Assembly (NCBI RefSeq): GCF_027531705.1
Contig: NZ_JAPZSP010000039.1
Span: 51,696-115,695 of the forward strand
DNA length: 64,000 nucleotides
Source: Flavobacterium sp.
GTDB lineage: Bacteria; Bacteroidota; Bacteroidia; Flavobacteriales; Flavobacteriaceae
Direction of reading: 5' to 3'
A program made the translations under genes and the position numbers. Positions 9,201-18,716 of this stretch are shown here, in pieces. Below the pieces are notes generated by a model. The model searched no databases. It saw only the letters and a list, made by a program, of their open reading frames with translations, and had not been told where the DNA came from. Each line of letters opens with the position of its first letter. Positions within the stretch are counted from its first letter, which is position 1.

Positions 9201-9589
9201 TTAACTGAAGATAAAAAATCATTGTAATCTCTGATATAATCATTTTCATTATAATTTTCAGAGGCCAATACCAAACAAACAGCACCAGAAGAAAAATTTT
9301 CTAGTTCACGCCAAGTGTAATTTTCTATGAGTAAGCCTTTATTGGGCTTATTTAGAGTCACTTTTTCCTTAACTTTTCCATTATCCAATATCACATCAAA
9401 ACTACCCGAAATTGCTATTAAAACTTGGGTTAACTTTTTATGAGCATGACCGCCACGAACTGCGCTACTCGGAATATCATATAAATAATAAACTCGTTTT
9501 ACTTCAAAAGGAATTGTGTCATTTTCTATAACAGCTATATTGCCTAAATTATTTTCTATTTTCGGAATATCAATAATAGTAGTTTTCAT
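9197..9589 (-). CDS. fdtA: dTDP-4-keto-6-deoxyhexose 3,4-ketoisomerase (FdtA/QdtA family)
   Basis: 130 residues, a single cupin domain of the WxcM/FdtA family. The motif RGGHAHK (45-51) carries the catalytic histidines, and the C-terminus NYNENDYIRDYNDF matches the family hallmark. Enzymes of this type convert dTDP-4-keto-6-deoxyglucose to the 3-keto isomer, which an FdtB-type aminotransferase then turns into a 3-amino-3,6-dideoxyhexose (Fuc3N or Qui3N). That aminotransferase is present at 16492-17619. Whether the product is the galacto (FdtA) or gluco (QdtA) epimer cannot be read by eye. RmlA and RmlB, needed upstream, are not in the window. Start and stop overlap neighbours. Confidence 0.85.
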   Translation of the reverse strand: MKTTIIDIPKIENNLGNIAVIENDTIPFEVKRVYYLYDIPSSAVRGGHAHKKLTQVLIAISGSFDVILDNGKVKEKVTLNKPNKGLLIENYTWRELENFSSGAVCLVLASENYNENDYIRDYNDFLSSVK

Positions 9590-10665
9590 TATTTCTTAGT
9601 TTGATTAAAAAGAAAAATCCATTGTTTTCCAATGTTTTCAACTGAAAACTGAGTAATACTAGTTAACGAATTTTCTTTAAAGGTAGTATAAAGTTCTTTG
9701 TCGCAATATAAATTTCTCATAGCTTCTGACAATTTATCAATGTTTTGATTTTCTACTAAAATCCCGTTTAGATTTGGGTCAATAATTTCGTTTGGACCGC
9801 AAAAGCAATCAAATGAAATAACAGGTGTTTCATTTATCAACGATTCGACTAGTGTGTTAGCAAATCCTTCATTTTTGCTTGAAACCACCAAAAAAAGTGC
9901 ATTTTTTTGATACGGAAAAGGATTGGATTGGTTTCCTTTGAATATAACATTACTCGTCAAATTCAATTTTTCAACTAGTGTTTTTAGCTCATCCATATAC
10001 TTTCCTTCTCCAAGAATAAGCAATGAAACATCTTTTAGATGTAAATCTGATTTATGATAAGCAAGAATAAGTTTATCAAACTGTTTTACACGCCTATTCA
10101 TTCTACCAACGGCGACAATATAGTTCCTCTCGACTGGAACAAAACTTTTGCCTAAAGATTGAATTTTATTAATTTCGAATGGATTATAAATTGTTGTTAT
10201 TTTTGATTTTAAATGATTTTCTAACAATTTTTCAATTGCTTTACTAACCGTCACTACTTGATGTTTTGAATAAATTAAGTTTGCAAGAAAATGATTTTCG
10301 GGAATATATTTTTTTGTAACGCCGCTATGAACGGTATAAAAAACTTTGGTATTATATACGCAATGTGAAATTAAAAGTTCATTAATTGCATTTACTCTAT
10401 ATCTAAAATCGATTATATAATCAAATTGATTTTTTTTTAGATACTTTTTCAAAATGAATAACCGTTTTAACTTGTCAAAAATCGTTTTTGATTTTAATTT
10501 TCCTAAATTGAAAATTTCTCCCGAAAAATCGTATTCTATCCAATCCAAAAATGTAATACTATGCACCTCAAAATTATTTTCATGAAAAAAATTAGATAGT
10601 GTTGCATGAACTTTTTCGGCACCACCACCAGCTAAACAATCACCAACTAACGCGATTTTTTTCAA
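9589..10665 (-). CDS. Glycosyltransferase family 4 (TTG start)
   Basis: GT-B glycosyltransferase. From the TTG at 10665 the protein is 358 residues and opens KKIALVGDCLAGGGAEKVH, a normal GT4 N-terminus; EGFANTLVE is the donor-binding E-x7-E motif. The frame extends to another TTG at 10707 (372 residues), but that codon is the last three bases of a perfect TANNTTTG promoter box (10705-10712), so it would lie upstream of the transcript start; I therefore prefer 10665. No ATG is available in frame. It is the first gene of the minus-strand unit with fdtA and a second GT4. Confidence 0.82.
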   Translation of the reverse strand: MKKIALVGDCLAGGGAEKVHATLSNFFHENNFEVHSITFLDWIEYDFSGEIFNLGKLKSKTIFDKLKRLFILKKYLKKNQFDYIIDFRYRVNAINELLISHCVYNTKVFYTVHSGVTKKYIPENHFLANLIYSKHQVVTVSKAIEKLLENHLKSKITTIYNPFEINKIQSLGKSFVPVERNYIVAVGRMNRRVKQFDKLILAYHKSDLHLKDVSLLILGEGKYMDELKTLVEKLNLTSNVIFKGNQSNPFPYQKNALFLVVSSKNEGFANTLVESLINETPVISFDCFCGPNEIIDPNLNGILVENQNIDKLSEAMRNLYCDKELYTTFKENSLTSITQFSVENIGKQWIFLFNQTKK

Positions 10666-10704
10666 CTTATGAATACTATGAGTTAATATTTTTTTACTTT
10701 TGCT

Positions 10705-10737
10705 CAAATATACTATACTTTGCTTGAATTATGCAAA
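10705..10737 (-). promoter_or_regulatory. Promoter for the GT4-fdtA-GT4 unit
   Basis: On the minus strand TTTG (10737-10734), 21 bases, then TATATTTG (10712-10705): a full match to the Bacteroidota consensus with correct spacing. Its -33 part lies inside the start of the divergent GT2 gene at 10731. Confidence 0.6.
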
Positions 10738-11618
10738 AAAAACCACTTGTTAGCATTATTTGCCTTTGTTATAATCATGAGAAGTATCTTCTTGAAACAC
10801 TCGAATCTGTTGTTAATCAAACCTACCAAAATATTGAGGTAATTATTGCTGACGATTGTAGCAGTGATAACTCTGTTGCATTAATAGAGAAATGGATAAA
10901 AAAATATCCTGAAACAAAATTTGTTAAAAATAAAACTAATATTGGCAATACAAAGACATTCAATTCTGTTTTTCAACATGCTAAAGGTGAATACATTGTT
11001 GATTTAGCAACTGATGATGTACTTTTTCCAAATACAATAGAGTTACAAGTAGCTTGTTTTGAAAAATCAAAAAACAGTAAACTTGGTATTGTTTACGGAA
11101 ACCTGGAACGAATAGATGCTGAGAATAATCATATAGACTATTTTTTTAATGTAGATAAAAATTTAAAAACCATAAAACCGCAACCAACTGGCGACATATA
11201 CAAAGGATTGTTAAGTATCGAGAATAATGTTTGCTCGGTTTCATCTATGGTAAAAAGAGAAGTTTATGAAACTCTTAATTGCTATGACACAACATTGTAT
11301 TATGAAGATTTAGATTTTTGGATACGAGCTGCACGCCAATATGAGTTTGAATATATAGATGAAATTTTAGTAAAAAAAAGAGTTCTTTCTAGTTCATTGA
11401 GTAACAACAGATTTAAGATATTTAATTCAAAAACTCGAAAATTTAACCAATCAACCTATATAATAATTTTGAAAGCCTTAAAACTAAATCAAACAAATGA
11501 TGAAAATAAGGCAATCTTAAAATTTATTTATCATGAGTTAAGTGTTTCAGTAAAAACGTTGGATTTTGTGTTGTTTTTAAAATATATAATTCTTCTATTA
11601 AGAATAAAGCTTAGTTAA
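10731..11618 (+). CDS. Glycosyltransferase family 2
   Basis: 295 residues; classic GT2: PLVSIICLCYNHEKYLLETL at the N-terminus, IIADDCSSD around residue 40 for nucleotide binding, ATDDVLFPN near residue 92 as the DxD-like motif, and YEDLDFWIRAARQ (ED motif with catalytic base) near residue 190. Probably adds one sugar of the repeat unit. It is divergent from the GT4 unit and convergent, with an 8-bp overlap, with the SGNH gene, so it stands alone on the plus strand inside the locus. The 5' leader is very short. Confidence 0.87.
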   Translation: MQKKPLVSIICLCYNHEKYLLETLESVVNQTYQNIEVIIADDCSSDNSVALIEKWIKKYPETKFVKNKTNIGNTKTFNSVFQHAKGEYIVDLATDDVLFPNTIELQVACFEKSKNSKLGIVYGNLERIDAENNHIDYFFNVDKNLKTIKPQPTGDIYKGLLSIENNVCSVSSMVKREVYETLNCYDTTLYYEDLDFWIRAARQYEFEYIDEILVKKRVLSSSLSNNRFKIFNSKTRKFNQSTYIIILKALKLNQTNDENKAILKFIYHELSVSVKTLDFVLFLKYIILLLRIKLS

Positions 11619-12537
11619 ATTTATTCAAACAATCATTTACTATTTTTGAACATTTTTTTGCACCATCAGTTTGCAAATGATCAGCATCATAAAAATCTTC
11701 ATTAGTAAATCTGCTGTCATTAAATAAATTTACATAATGAACGTTTATATTTTTATTTTCTAATGATAAACATGTTTTAACAATCTTAGTATTTTTTTTT
11801 TGATTTACACCTTTAGCATAAGGTTTTGAAACTGGCATTGTAACTATAATTACTTTAATTCCAAGAGAATTGCATTTGTCAATCATTTTTTGAAGTATCA
11901 TAGTATTTTCAGTAAAATTCACATTCTTATTCTCATGACCTTTTACTCTCATTATGGCATCTTCATAAATATTTTTTATTTTTATTTTTTCTTTTGTATA
12001 GTTTATTCCAAACCCACTATCATTACAGTCAATTATAGTTCCATCAGCAAAATAGCGCTGCATTAATTTGATATTAGCATTAAATCCTCTTGGAGACGAC
12101 AATAAGTATCTATTAATATCTGTTTTTTCAATGATTGGAACATCTAAACCCATATACATTTCATAATAATACTTTCTCCAGTCACTTTCTGATGAATTAT
12201 TCAATACTCCTAATGAAAAATATTCTACATTCAAAATCACATATTTCAATTTTTTGAATTTATCAATATGCTTATCAAACAAGAGTTTATCAAAATATAA
12301 AGTTTGACTTATGTTGGATAAATTAAACGTTGGTTTATCAAAATAAGCTGGATTTAAACCATAAAAAGTATGAGAATTTCCTAAAATTAAAACTTCAGCC
12401 GTTTCATAGTTTTTTACAACATTCCTATTTTTTACAATATAATTATTTGGAACAACTCTGTAAAAAACCTCTATAATACCTAAAACTATGAGAATTGGTA
12501 AAACAAAAAAAGTGATTTTTCTAACTAGTTTTTTCAT
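11611..12537 (-). CDS. Membrane-anchored SGNH-hydrolase-like protein, partner of MBOAT
   Basis: 308 residues. Residues 8-28 are a membrane anchor; the rest should lie outside the cytoplasmic membrane. ILGNSHTFYGLNP (51-63) resembles SGNH block I, with Ser55 as likely nucleophile, and DADH (284-287) near the C-terminus supplies the Asp-His pair. This is the arrangement of AlgX/AlgJ-like and DltD-like proteins that complete transfer of acyl groups supplied by an MBOAT. The start overlaps the stop of the MBOAT gene by one base, so the two are coupled. Likely role: O-acetylation of the exported polysaccharide. The acyl group is not known. Confidence 0.65.
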   Translation of the reverse strand: MKKLVRKITFFVLPILIVLGIIEVFYRVVPNNYIVKNRNVVKNYETAEVLILGNSHTFYGLNPAYFDKPTFNLSNISQTLYFDKLLFDKHIDKFKKLKYVILNVEYFSLGVLNNSSESDWRKYYYEMYMGLDVPIIEKTDINRYLLSSPRGFNANIKLMQRYFADGTIIDCNDSGFGINYTKEKIKIKNIYEDAIMRVKGHENKNVNFTENTMILQKMIDKCNSLGIKVIIVTMPVSKPYAKGVNQKKNTKIVKTCLSLENKNINVHYVNLFNDSRFTNEDFYDADHLQTDGAKKCSKIVNDCLNKFN

Positions 12538-13967
12538 TAAAATTGAAAATAAATAAAGTTTAAATCTTTTCCGTTGTAGTATAAAACCATAAATACCAAT
12601 AGATAATAGAAGCTAATTCTTAAATACTTATTCCAACTCAAACCAAAGCTTTTTAAGGCAAAGTACTCAGCTCTACCTTGCCATTCTATAAGTAAAAAAA
12701 AGAAAATAAATCCTATCAATGTTTTAGGAAAAACTTCAGGAAAAGTAAATAATGACTTCGTAAAAATATGAGCAATATAGCTAAAACTTTCTGTTAAAGA
12801 GCTTGATCTAAAAAAAATCCAGGTAAAAGTAACTAAACTAAAAGTCATTACTATTTTGAGTAATTCAATTGATTTAGATTTAAAATCAACTTCTGATATG
12901 ATTGCAATATTGTTTCGATTTTTGTTTTGAATAAACAAAGGAATAAAAAACAAAGCATGTAATAATCCCCAAAATATAAAAGTCCAATTGGCACCATGCC
13001 AAAATCCACTCAAGAGAAAAATAATAAAAATGTTTCTAATACTAACAATTTTAGATTTCCTTGAACCGCCTAATGGAATATAAATATAATCCCTAAACCA
13101 ACTTGACAATGATATATGCCAACGACGCCAAAACTCGGCTATATCTCTTGAAAAATAAGGATAAGAAAAGTTCTGCAATAGTTCAATGCCAAGCAATCTT
13201 GCTGTTCCTAAAGCTATATCAGTATATCCAGAAAAATCACCATAAATTTGAAACGAAAACAAAAACGCGCCAACCACTAAATCACTTCCAGAGTGACTGG
13301 TTGGATTTTCAAAAATCATATTTACATACTCGGCACAACCATCAGCAATCACAACTTTTTTGACCAATCCCCATAAAATTTGTCGTAAACCATCAACTGC
13401 CTTAGAATAATCAAAAACTCTCTTTTTTTGAATTTGGGGTAAAAGATGAGTTGCTCTTTCAATTGGTCCAGCCACTAGTAAAGGGAAAAAACTCACAAAC
13501 AGTGAATAATCAACAATACTTTTGACTGGTTTTAATTTATTATTATAAACATCTATCACATAAGACAATCCGTGAAAAGTATAAAAAGAGATTCCGATTG
13601 GCAAAATAATTTTTAATGTCCAAATATTCGCTTTAAATCCGAATAATGAAATCAATTCAGAAAAATTATCAATAAAAAAATTAAAATATTTGAAAAACCC
13701 AAGAAAACAAATATTTACACCAATACTAAGCCAAAGCCATTTTTTTTTATTACTTATTGACTCAAAAATTTTGATAGCAATGAAGTAGTCTAATAGTATT
13801 GAAAATAGCAAAAGAAATAGAAAACGCCAATCAAAACAAGCAAAGAAAAAAAAGCTAACTACAACTAAAAATATATTTTGCTTCTTCAAATCTTTATTGA
13901 ATGCAAACCAATAGAGTAAAAATACTATTGGAAAGAAAAGGGCAAAATAGATAGAATTAAATTGCAT
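12537..13967 (-). CDS. MBOAT-family O-acyltransferase (AlgI/DltB-like)
   Basis: 476 residues, polytopic membrane protein. RRWHISLSSWFRDY (281-294) and SGFWHGANWTF (320-330, catalytic His324) are the diagnostic MBOAT motifs. Proteins of the AlgI/PatA type move acetyl groups across the membrane for O-acetylation of polysaccharides or peptidoglycan. Its stop overlaps the start of the SGNH-like gene, which fits a two-component acylation module. It follows the flippase gene by 19 bp and probably shares its transcript. DltA/DltC-type partners are absent, so teichoic acid alanylation is not suggested. Confidence 0.88.
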   Translation of the reverse strand: MQFNSIYFALFFPIVFLLYWFAFNKDLKKQNIFLVVVSFFFFACFDWRFLFLLLFSILLDYFIAIKIFESISNKKKWLWLSIGVNICFLGFFKYFNFFIDNFSELISLFGFKANIWTLKIILPIGISFYTFHGLSYVIDVYNNKLKPVKSIVDYSLFVSFFPLLVAGPIERATHLLPQIQKKRVFDYSKAVDGLRQILWGLVKKVVIADGCAEYVNMIFENPTSHSGSDLVVGAFLFSFQIYGDFSGYTDIALGTARLLGIELLQNFSYPYFSRDIAEFWRRWHISLSSWFRDYIYIPLGGSRKSKIVSIRNIFIIFLLSGFWHGANWTFIFWGLLHALFFIPLFIQNKNRNNIAIISEVDFKSKSIELLKIVMTFSLVTFTWIFFRSSSLTESFSYIAHIFTKSLFTFPEVFPKTLIGFIFFFLLIEWQGRAEYFALKSFGLSWNKYLRISFYYLLVFMVLYYNGKDLNFIYFQF

Positions 13968-13986
13968 TTTTAGGTTTTACTTAATA

Positions 13987-15483
13987 CTATTTAAAAAATT
14001 TATTTTTGAATTTATCAAAATAAATCTTGAAAGAAATTCGCTTATCTAAAGCAATATAGGAATAAACAATCGAAATAAGAAAAACAATCCCTGTAATTAA
14101 TTTGAAATAGTATTCATCAATAAAAAAAGCACTAACGCAACATACCAAACCAGCTATTATTGAAAAAAAAATTATTTTGAAGGAATCATTTCTAAAACTG
14201 AAATCATAGTTTTTATTTACAACATAATATACATAAAATCCGTAAAGACTAAAATTTACAACACTTGCTATTCCAATACCTACAAGTCCATAAAAATTAT
14301 ATAATAAAATTGTTAAACTAACATTCAAAAAATCACCAACTAATTCTTGAATAAAATACTGTTTTTTGTTTCCTTTTGCCAAAATTATAAATGCCAATGG
14401 CCAAATAATTGCTTTTATAATAATTGAAAATAAAGCAGCTTTAAAAATTAATATTACAGGCAAAAACTCTTTTGTATAAAGTAATTGAATGACAAAAGGT
14501 GATACCAAATACAAAAAAATAATGGCTGGTGTAACTAATAAAAGCCCAATTTCTAATTGATTATTTACTAATTCTTTCATGCCCGAATTATCCTTATTAA
14601 TTGATGTTAATCTTGGATAAAAATCAATTGACATTGAAGTAAAAATCATTCCAACATAGGAAATCAAAATAACAGTACTTACTTCGTAAAAACCTAGAAT
14701 TTGAGAAGTTACACCGTTTCCGTTAAGATATAATTTGATTAAAAAGGTACAAATATGCCCGAAAATTACATTTATAGATAACAACAATCCTAACTTTAAA
14801 ATAGGCAATGCTTTTTGATAAACTTCAGAAAAATTAAATTGAATTCCAGTTGTTTTAAAATTTCTTGTGAAATACAAATTTACACCAAGATTAATAGCGC
14901 TAGAAACCAAAATAACAGGAACAATTCCGTCAAATTTATAAAAATAATAAATTGAAACTGTTGTTAATGTTATCAAAACAGAAGATAAAACATTGGAAAT
15001 CGCAATGATTTTCAACATTCGTTTTCCTTGCAAAATCGCAACTCTACTAGCTGTAAAACTTGTGAAGAAAAAATTAATGGAAAGGATAATAAACCAATGA
15101 TAATAATTGGTATTCCCGAAAGTCCATTTACTCAATAATGAACTAAAAACAATTGCAAGTAAAGCACCAAATAACCCAATAGCAAAAGCTATTTTTTGGA
15201 TAATATAAATAGTTTGATTCAGTTTTGTTTTATCTTCATCACTATCGGCAACGGCAATTTCGCGAACACTGGTTGTAGAAATTCCGAAACTTGAAATAGA
15301 AGTAATTATAGTTAAAGTATTATTCAAAAGTCCGACAGTTCCTATTCCGATTGGGCCAAGAAAAATGGCTACAAATTTAGAGCCAACTATGCTAATAACC
15401 ATTTTCATAACTTGCATAATTCCAAAAACACCCGTGGCTTTTAGAATCGTTTTATGCGAATTATCAATGTTGTTATTTTTCAT
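13987..15483 (-). CDS. Wzx-like polysaccharide flippase (MOP superfamily)
   Basis: 498 residues with about 12-14 hydrophobic helices spread over the whole length and short charged loops, the profile of O-antigen/lipid III flippases. The N-terminus has a short cytoplasmic stretch followed by a first helix with GIMQVMKMVISIVGSKFVAI, typical of this group. It would carry undecaprenyl-linked repeat units across the cytoplasmic membrane for assembly in the periplasm. It lies one base downstream of the glycosyltransferase gene at 15485-16504 and is co-directional with the rest of the minus-strand cluster. No Wzy polymerase is recognised in the window. Confidence 0.82.
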   Translation of the reverse strand: MKNNNIDNSHKTILKATGVFGIMQVMKMVISIVGSKFVAIFLGPIGIGTVGLLNNTLTIITSISSFGISTTSVREIAVADSDEDKTKLNQTIYIIQKIAFAIGLFGALLAIVFSSLLSKWTFGNTNYYHWFIILSINFFFTSFTASRVAILQGKRMLKIIAISNVLSSVLITLTTVSIYYFYKFDGIVPVILVSSAINLGVNLYFTRNFKTTGIQFNFSEVYQKALPILKLGLLLSINVIFGHICTFLIKLYLNGNGVTSQILGFYEVSTVILISYVGMIFTSMSIDFYPRLTSINKDNSGMKELVNNQLEIGLLLVTPAIIFLYLVSPFVIQLLYTKEFLPVILIFKAALFSIIIKAIIWPLAFIILAKGNKKQYFIQELVGDFLNVSLTILLYNFYGLVGIGIASVVNFSLYGFYVYYVVNKNYDFSFRNDSFKIIFFSIIAGLVCCVSAFFIDEYYFKLITGIVFLISIVYSYIALDKRISFKIYFDKFKNKFFK

Positions 15484-15484
15484 G

Positions 15485-16504
15485 CTAGTCTATATTACAA
15501 CCAAAAGATTGAAATTGATTTTTAAAACTTGAAACCCATTTTTTCCATTCAATAACTTGCAAATCAACATTGTTTTCTTTCTCAATAATTACCGCAATTT
15601 GTTCCGAATTCAAATCTTTAGGATATTTTTGCATTACATCTAATTGATCATTATACCAAGCTTCATTGACAGTTTTATTAAACAAAAACATATCAATTTT
15701 CACATCTTTATAGTTTTTAAATTGATTAGTTGCCGAAGATAAAAAACCAGTTTTAACTACTTCATTCGTAGTGTGAGCAAAACCAATTTTATTTCTATTT
15801 TTTTTCAAAAACTTAACTGAATTGTATAGTTGCAAACCTTCATCAACTTCATTTTTATGATCATTCCAAAGTGAAAGAAAATAATCTTTTCTGAAAACAA
15901 CGCCTGCAACAGCATAAATTGAATAATAACTTAAAAATCTATCATAAGTGTGAATTCGCAATGCTTTTAAAGTTTTTCTTATTTTAAATCGATTGAATTT
16001 ATAAAAAACAAACTTGTACAAAAGTGGATTCCTCAAATACAAATTTGGTTCAAAAAAAGTCAAATTATCTTTAATAAAATGAGTTTTAGATTGAATTAGT
16101 TTTTCATTTCCTAACCAAAACATTTTAACAAAAACCAGCTTATTTTCAATGCAATTTTGATGCAGCATGTTTAAATCAAACTTTTCTACAAACCAAATAT
16201 CATCTTCAAGTAAAATAAAATAATCAGAAGCATTTTTTGCGCCTTCCAACCAAAGTTCGATTGGGATTTTATTAATTTCAGGCTGTTTTCCTTTAGAAGT
16301 GAAATTTACTTTCTGTTCATAAAATTCAGACTTATATATTTGAATATCAGGAAATTTATTTTGAAGTTTATCTAAATATTTATGTGGTGTTCCATCATCT
16401 AAAATCTTAATCTTAAAATCAGAATTAATGCAGTTCAAATAAATACTTTGAATACATCTATCAAGATAATAAGGTCGATTATACGATTTTATTAGTATGT
16501 CCAT
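15485..16504 (-). CDS. Glycosyltransferase (GT2-like)
   Basis: 339 residues. [20 protein letters not shown] at the N-terminus and [13 protein letters not shown] near residue 95 (EDD as metal/nucleotide motif) are those of a GT-A transferase; the rest is poorly conserved to my eye. The start overlaps the end of the aminotransferase gene by 13 bp, and the flippase follows after one base, so it is embedded in the dideoxyhexose/flippase operon. It may be the transferase that adds the modified 3-amino sugar, by position only. Confidence 0.75.
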   Translation of the reverse strand: MDILIKSYNRPYYLDRCIQSIYLNCINSDFKIKILDDGTPHKYLDKLQNKFPDIQIYKSEFYEQKVNFTSKGKQPEINKIPIELWLEGAKNASDYFILLEDDIWFVEKFDLNMLHQNCIENKLVFVKMFWLGNEKLIQSKTHFIKDNLTFFEPNLYLRNPLLYKFVFYKFNRFKIRKTLKALRIHTYDRFLSYYSIYAVAGVVFRKDYFLSLWNDHKNEVDEGLQLYNSVKFLKKNRNKIGFAHTTNEVVKTGFLSSATNQFKNYKDVKIDMFLFNKTVNEAWYNDQLDVMQKYPKDLNSEQIAVIIEKENNVDLQVIEWKKWVSSFKNQFQSFGCNID

Positions 16505-17619
16505 TGATTCAGTTTTTCAATAACTTTAGTAACCTCATCATTTGTCATTATTGGACTCATTGGCAAACTCAAAACTTCATTGTGAATTTGTTCAGATATT
16601 GGAAAAGACAACGAATTCCATTGAGCAAAAGCTTTTTGTTTGTGTGGTGCAATTGGATAATGAATCATGGTTTCAATTTCATTTTGTAACAAATACTCTT
16701 GCAATTTATCTCTATTTTGAGTTCTAATTACAAACAAATGAAATACGTGATTATTGGTGAAATCCCAATTAGGTAAAAGAATTTTCGAATTTTTTATTTC
16801 AGTTAAATAACGTTTAGCTATTCTTCTTCTAACCTCATTCTCAACATCCAAATTTGGCAACTTTATACTCAAAAAAGCAGCTTGAAGCTCATCTAGTCTA
16901 GAATTTACACCTATAAAATCGTTATGGTATTTTTTCTCCGAACCGTAATTTCGTACCGAAAAAAGCACTTTTGCTAACTTATCATCATTAGTTGTAATGG
17001 CACCAGCATCACCAAGAGCACCTAAATTTTTAGAAGGATAAAAACTAAAACCTGCCGCATCACCTAAATTTCCAGCTTTCTTTTTGGAATTTGGAATTTC
17101 ACTATTGGAATTTGCAATTGCACCATGAGCTTGTGCAGCATCTTCAATAACCAATAAATTATTTTGTTTTGCAATCTTGTTTATCAACTCCATTTCAGCT
17201 AATTGACCATAAAGATGTACTGCTAAAATGGCCTTAGTTTTTGGAGTAATTTTTTCTTGAATTAATTCAGGATTCAAGTTATAAGTTTCTAATCTTGGTT
17301 CAACCAAAACAGGAATTAAATCGGCTTCTTTTATTGCCAAAATACTAGCTATGTAAGTATTTGCAGGAACAATAACTTCATCACCTTTTTGTATTTTTCC
17401 GAGCTGAATATAAGCCTTGAAAATTAGTACCAAAGCATCTAATCCGTTACCAACTCCAATGCAATATTTAGTGCCGCAAAAATTGGCGAAATTTTCTTCA
17501 AAAGACTTTACTTCAGTTCCAAGAATATACCAACCTTTATCCAAAAATGTTTTCAATTTTTCTTGAAATTGTTCTTGATAAGGTGCGTTAATTTTTTTTA
17601 AGTCAAGGAATTTTATCAT
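16492..17619 (-). CDS. fdtB: dTDP-3-amino-3,6-dideoxyhexose aminotransferase (DegT/DnrJ/EryC1/StrS family, FdtB/QdtB-like)
   Basis: 375 residues, PLP-dependent sugar aminotransferase. Asp160 (in [10 protein letters not shown]) contacts the PLP ring nitrogen and Lys197 (in [17 protein letters not shown]) forms the Schiff base. Residues 170-184 are a polar low-complexity insertion ([15 protein letters not shown]) near the active-site loop. It should aminate the 3-keto sugar made by the ketoisomerase at 9197-9589, using glutamate. The acyltransferase gene just upstream overlaps its start by 4 bp, giving a coupled amination-acylation pair. Other substrates of the family cannot be excluded. Confidence 0.85.
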   Translation of the reverse strand: MIKFLDLKKINAPYQEQFQEKLKTFLDKGWYILGTEVKSFEENFANFCGTKYCIGVGNGLDALVLIFKAYIQLGKIQKGDEVIVPANTYIASILAIKEADLIPVLVEPRLETYNLNPELIQEKITPKTKAILAVHLYGQLAEMELINKIAKQNNLLVIEDAAQAHGAIANSNSEIPNSKKKAGNLGDAAGFSFYPSKNLGALGDAGAITTNDDKLAKVLFSVRNYGSEKKYHNDFIGVNSRLDELQAAFLSIKLPNLDVENEVRRRIAKRYLTEIKNSKILLPNWDFTNNHVFHLFVIRTQNRDKLQEYLLQNEIETMIHYPIAPHKQKAFAQWNSLSFPISEQIHNEVLSLPMSPIMTNDEVTKVIEKLNQWTY

Positions 17620-18596
17620 ATCAAAACTGTATTCAATAAGTTGTGATTTTTTGTGTCAACTTCATAAAAATCGTGTGCAACAGAACTTGCATCAAAACCT
17701 TCTTTCCAATATATAAGACCCGAATTGACATTCATTCCTTGATTTTCGTTAGAAATACCAAAATCAAAATAATGCATATCTTGAAAAACATTTCTGATCA
17801 AATAATCATGTAAAAAATCTAAACTACCAAATTCTTTTCTTGATTCATCTGCAGACATATATTGTGAGTGCGCAACATTATCAGTAACAAAAACGGTTGT
17901 CCCCGCAATTAATTTTTCACCAAAATAAACATTAAAATGTCTTATGTTTTCAGGAAAATTTGATTTTAATAATCTAATTTCTTCAACTGAATGAACAGGT
18001 TTTGCATTATGTCGCAAAGCCAAATTAGGAATTAAAATTTCATTCCAAAAAAGTTCAAAATTATTATCTTCTTTTACTGTAATATTATTTGAAACTCCTT
18101 TTTTAATTGCTCTTTTCCTAGAATCCGAATATTCACTCTGCTGCTTTAAATCAATTACTGATAACACATCTCTTCTTACTAATTTTGCATTTACAAGAAA
18201 CAAAACATAATCAATTTCTTGAGAAGGTTTTTTGAAATAAATCGTAGGCAACAATTTCAAGTGAAGTTTTTTAATACTATTTTCTTCCAAAAAAGAAAGT
18301 AAATTTTGAACAATATAAATTACTTCATTCAATTTAATCTTTGATTGTAAGACCAAACCTCCATAACTCAACCCTTGATGTGAATAAACAATTTCTTCTA
18401 CTCTATTAGCTGGTAAAACAGCAACTAATTTTTCAGATTCATCAAAAATCAATAATGAAAAATCTTCAAACCTATCAGAATGATACTCCATAAAATTTCG
18501 ATTGAACAAAAAAGTGGCATTTTTGGCATTACTAATAAAAGTATTCCAAATAGCTTTATCTTCCTTCTTATATTGTCGAATTATATAGTTTTTCAC
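17616..18596 (-). CDS. GNAT/FemAB-like N-acyltransferase
   Basis: 326 residues. The pattern of a double GNAT fold of the FemAB/PF13480 type is suggested by [20 protein letters not shown] in the first half and the conserved [20 protein letters not shown] and [18 protein letters not shown] in the second. Its stop overlaps the start of fdtB by 4 bp, so it probably N-acylates the amino sugar. FdtC/QdtC proteins that normally do this are hexapeptide-repeat enzymes, so this would be a non-homologous replacement; that is inference from position. It is the first gene of the minus-strand polysaccharide operon. Confidence 0.65.
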   Translation of the reverse strand: MKNYIIRQYKKEDKAIWNTFISNAKNATFLFNRNFMEYHSDRFEDFSLLIFDESEKLVAVLPANRVEEIVYSHQGLSYGGLVLQSKIKLNEVIYIVQNLLSFLEENSIKKLHLKLLPTIYFKKPSQEIDYVLFLVNAKLVRRDVLSVIDLKQQSEYSDSRKRAIKKGVSNNITVKEDNNFELFWNEILIPNLALRHNAKPVHSVEEIRLLKSNFPENIRHFNVYFGEKLIAGTTVFVTDNVAHSQYMSADESRKEFGSLDFLHDYLIRNVFQDMHYFDFGISNENQGMNVNSGLIYWKEGFDASSVAHDFYEVDTKNHNLLNTVLI

Positions 18597-18716
18597 TAGT
18601 AAATTTTATAATGTGGAAAATTAATCAATTATTTTATTATTTGTTAATTATCTTTCAAAAATTGATTTTAAAAAATTATGTTGTATTTTTATTTTTTTTT
18701 TTAAAAAGATAACTTC

